A DNA stretch of 6,814 nucleotides from Candidatus Kuenenia stuttgartensis (GTDB taxonomy: Bacteria; Planctomycetota; Planctomycetia; Isosphaerales; Isosphaeraceae), in the NCBI GenBank assembly GCA_945872325.1, contig CAMBZY010000178.1, positions 1 to 6,814 on the forward strand, given 5' to 3'. A model generated the notes under the pieces. That model ran no database searches and was not told the origin of the DNA. It saw only the letters and a program-made list of their open reading frames with translations. Positions within the stretch are counted from its first letter, which is position 1, and every line of letters begins with the position of its first letter. Positions 6,403 to 6,814 of this stretch are shown here, one piece after another. Position numbers and translations under genes: made by a program.

Positions 6403-6621
6403 TCAATCTTTTGGAAATCTCATTGATCGATAAAAATAGAATACCAAAAGAAACCTCCACGTTAAAGTCATGACTAAACTGTAATTCATATTACAACCAC
6501 CACCCCCTTGCAGAGTAAAATTGATAGGTATAATCACCAACATATAAAACGGGAGTAGCACGGAAATTTGGACAAAATCACGGTTATTTTTTTCAACTTT
6601 TTGCCAAAACAAGGAACTCAT
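6403..6621 (-). CDS. Doubtful small ORF, 72 residues, possible two-helix membrane peptide
   Basis: I do not recognise this protein. It reads from ATG 6621 and has two hydrophobic stretches, at about residues 17-37 (VQISVLLPFYMLVIIPINFT) and 47-65 (SLVMTLTWRFLLVFYFYRS), separated by a GGGGC turn. It has basic residues near both ends and finishes RFPKD. A weak AAAGG lies seven bases before the start. Against it: the DNA is AT-rich, which by itself yields hydrophobic translations; a perfect 6-4-6 dyad and a palindrome sit inside the frame; and no family features are seen. It could be a short membrane protein or plain non-coding spacer; I favour the latter. Confidence 0.2.
   Translation of the reverse strand: MSSLFWQKVEKNNRDFVQISVLLPFYMLVIIPINFTLQGGGGCNMNYSLVMTLTWRFLLVFYFYRSMRFPKD
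6480..6495. promoter_or_regulatory. Short dyad TGTAAT-N4-ATTACA, possible operator
   Basis: Two perfect six-base arms (6480-6485 and 6490-6495) flank TCAT. The 6-4-6 symmetry is typical of dimeric repressor sites, and the location, about 230 bases upstream of the subtilase start on its strand, allows a regulatory role. Dyads of this size occur by chance several times in a window this long, so the call is weak. Confidence 0.2.
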
Positions 6622-6636
6622 GTCTCAACCTTTTAC

Positions 6637-6654
6637 TATATAACACGTTATATA
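6637..6654. promoter_or_regulatory. AT-rich 18-base dyad TATATAAC-AC-GTTATATA
   Basis: Perfect eight-base arms (6637-6644 and 6647-6654) are separated by two bases. The minus strand also reads TATAGT at 6640-6635, a possible -10 element overlapping the dyad. It lies 16 bases upstream of the doubtful ORF start at 6621. Repressor operator over a promoter is one reading; no matching -35 element is evident. Confidence 0.3.
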
Positions 6655-6724
6655 AACCAAGAAGGACAGGCCAAACAGCCCGCACAATCCGTAGAAAACA
6701 CCCACCCCTGCATACTGCTATAAC

Positions 6725-6814
6725 TTACACACCAGATTCTTTCTGCCCAATCTCGGGCTGAACATCCGGTTCAAGCCTGAGTCGCCGGATTCGATTCGGG
6801 TCTGCCTGAACGAT
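6725..6814 (-). CDS. Probable C-terminal end of an unidentified minus-strand gene
   Basis: An open frame enters from the right edge and ends at TAA (6727-6725), giving 29 residues that start IVQADPNRIRRLRLEPDV and end EIGQKESGV. The composition rises to GC-rich here compared with the AT-rich spacer to the left, and the charged, Pro-containing tail looks like an ordinary soluble protein end. A second minus-strand frame and one plus-strand frame are also open over this short stretch, so the frame choice is uncertain. No family can be named. If real, this gene lies upstream of the subtilase on the same strand, about 470 bases away. Confidence 0.35.
   Translation of the reverse strand: MVQADPNRIRRLRLEPDVQPEIGQKESGV

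Larger units (their letters stand above)
6253..6724. other. Mostly non-coding AT-rich spacer upstream of the subtilase
   Basis: These 472 bases hold no gene I can recognise. They should contain the subtilase promoter on the minus strand, but no box is convincing. The best minus-strand candidate is TTAACG, 16 bases, TATTCT (about 6468 down to 6441), with four of six consensus matches in each box. Visible items are the ribosome binding site at 6261-6266, a 10-base palindrome AGTCATGACT at 6466-6475, two further dyads listed separately, and the doubtful small ORF at 6403-6621. Confidence 0.5.

Noticed and set aside
6436..6473. Promoter TTAACG-16-TATTCT on the minus strand for the subtilase
   Set aside because: Only four of six matches in each box, and planctomycete promoters do not follow the E. 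coli consensus closely enough to rely on this; kept only as a note in the spacer entry.
1..6814. CRISPR array, insertion sequence, tRNA/rRNA, toxin-antitoxin or defence system
   Set aside because: I looked for regularly spaced repeats, terminal inverted repeats next to transposase motifs, cloverleaf-like segments and known defence motifs on both strands and found none.

Overview
The window looks like chromosomal DNA from a member of the Planctomycetes (diderm bacteria). Three things point there. The large secreted protease begins with the LEERVVLS-type N-terminal signature found on many big extracellular planctomycete proteins. The outer-membrane barrel protein carries an EGW/RQGW pattern I associate with this phylum. 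An lpxB gene implies lipid A synthesis and hence an outer membrane. The assignment rests on recognition, not on a database search.

Layout, left to right. Positions 2-139 (+) hold the last 45 residues of an S9-family (prolyl oligopeptidase / dipeptidyl peptidase IV-like) peptidase. After a 177-base gap comes a secreted outer-membrane beta-barrel protein (317-1402, +). Its stop codon overlaps by one base the start of a SpoU/TrmH-type RNA 2'-O-methyltransferase (1402-2217, +), so these two are very probably cotranscribed and translationally coupled. A 156-base gap rich in inverted repeats precedes lpxB, lipid-A-disaccharide synthase (2374-3543, +), which is visibly more GC-rich than its surroundings. 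A long near-perfect hairpin (3576-3616) sits between lpxB and the convergent gene and should terminate transcription from both sides. The minus strand then carries an 849-residue multidomain subtilisin-like protease (3703-6252, -). To its right, 6253-6724 is AT-rich and mostly non-coding, with several short dyads and one doubtful small ORF. The last 90 bases (6725-6814, -) are probably the C-terminal end of another minus-strand gene.

How the genes relate: the barrel protein and LpxB both concern the outer membrane, and the S9 peptidase and subtilase are exported or envelope-associated hydrolases. The methyltransferase is a housekeeping RNA-modification enzyme that appears to travel with the barrel gene. 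Nothing here forms an obvious defence, mobile or biosynthetic system: there is no CRISPR array, transposase, integrase, tRNA or rRNA.

The most unusual feature is the architecture of the subtilase tail, where a proprotein-convertase P-domain appears to be inserted inside a second SdrD-B-like domain. Second in interest are the structured, Shine-Dalgarno-less leader in front of lpxB and the variant signature motifs within LpxB.
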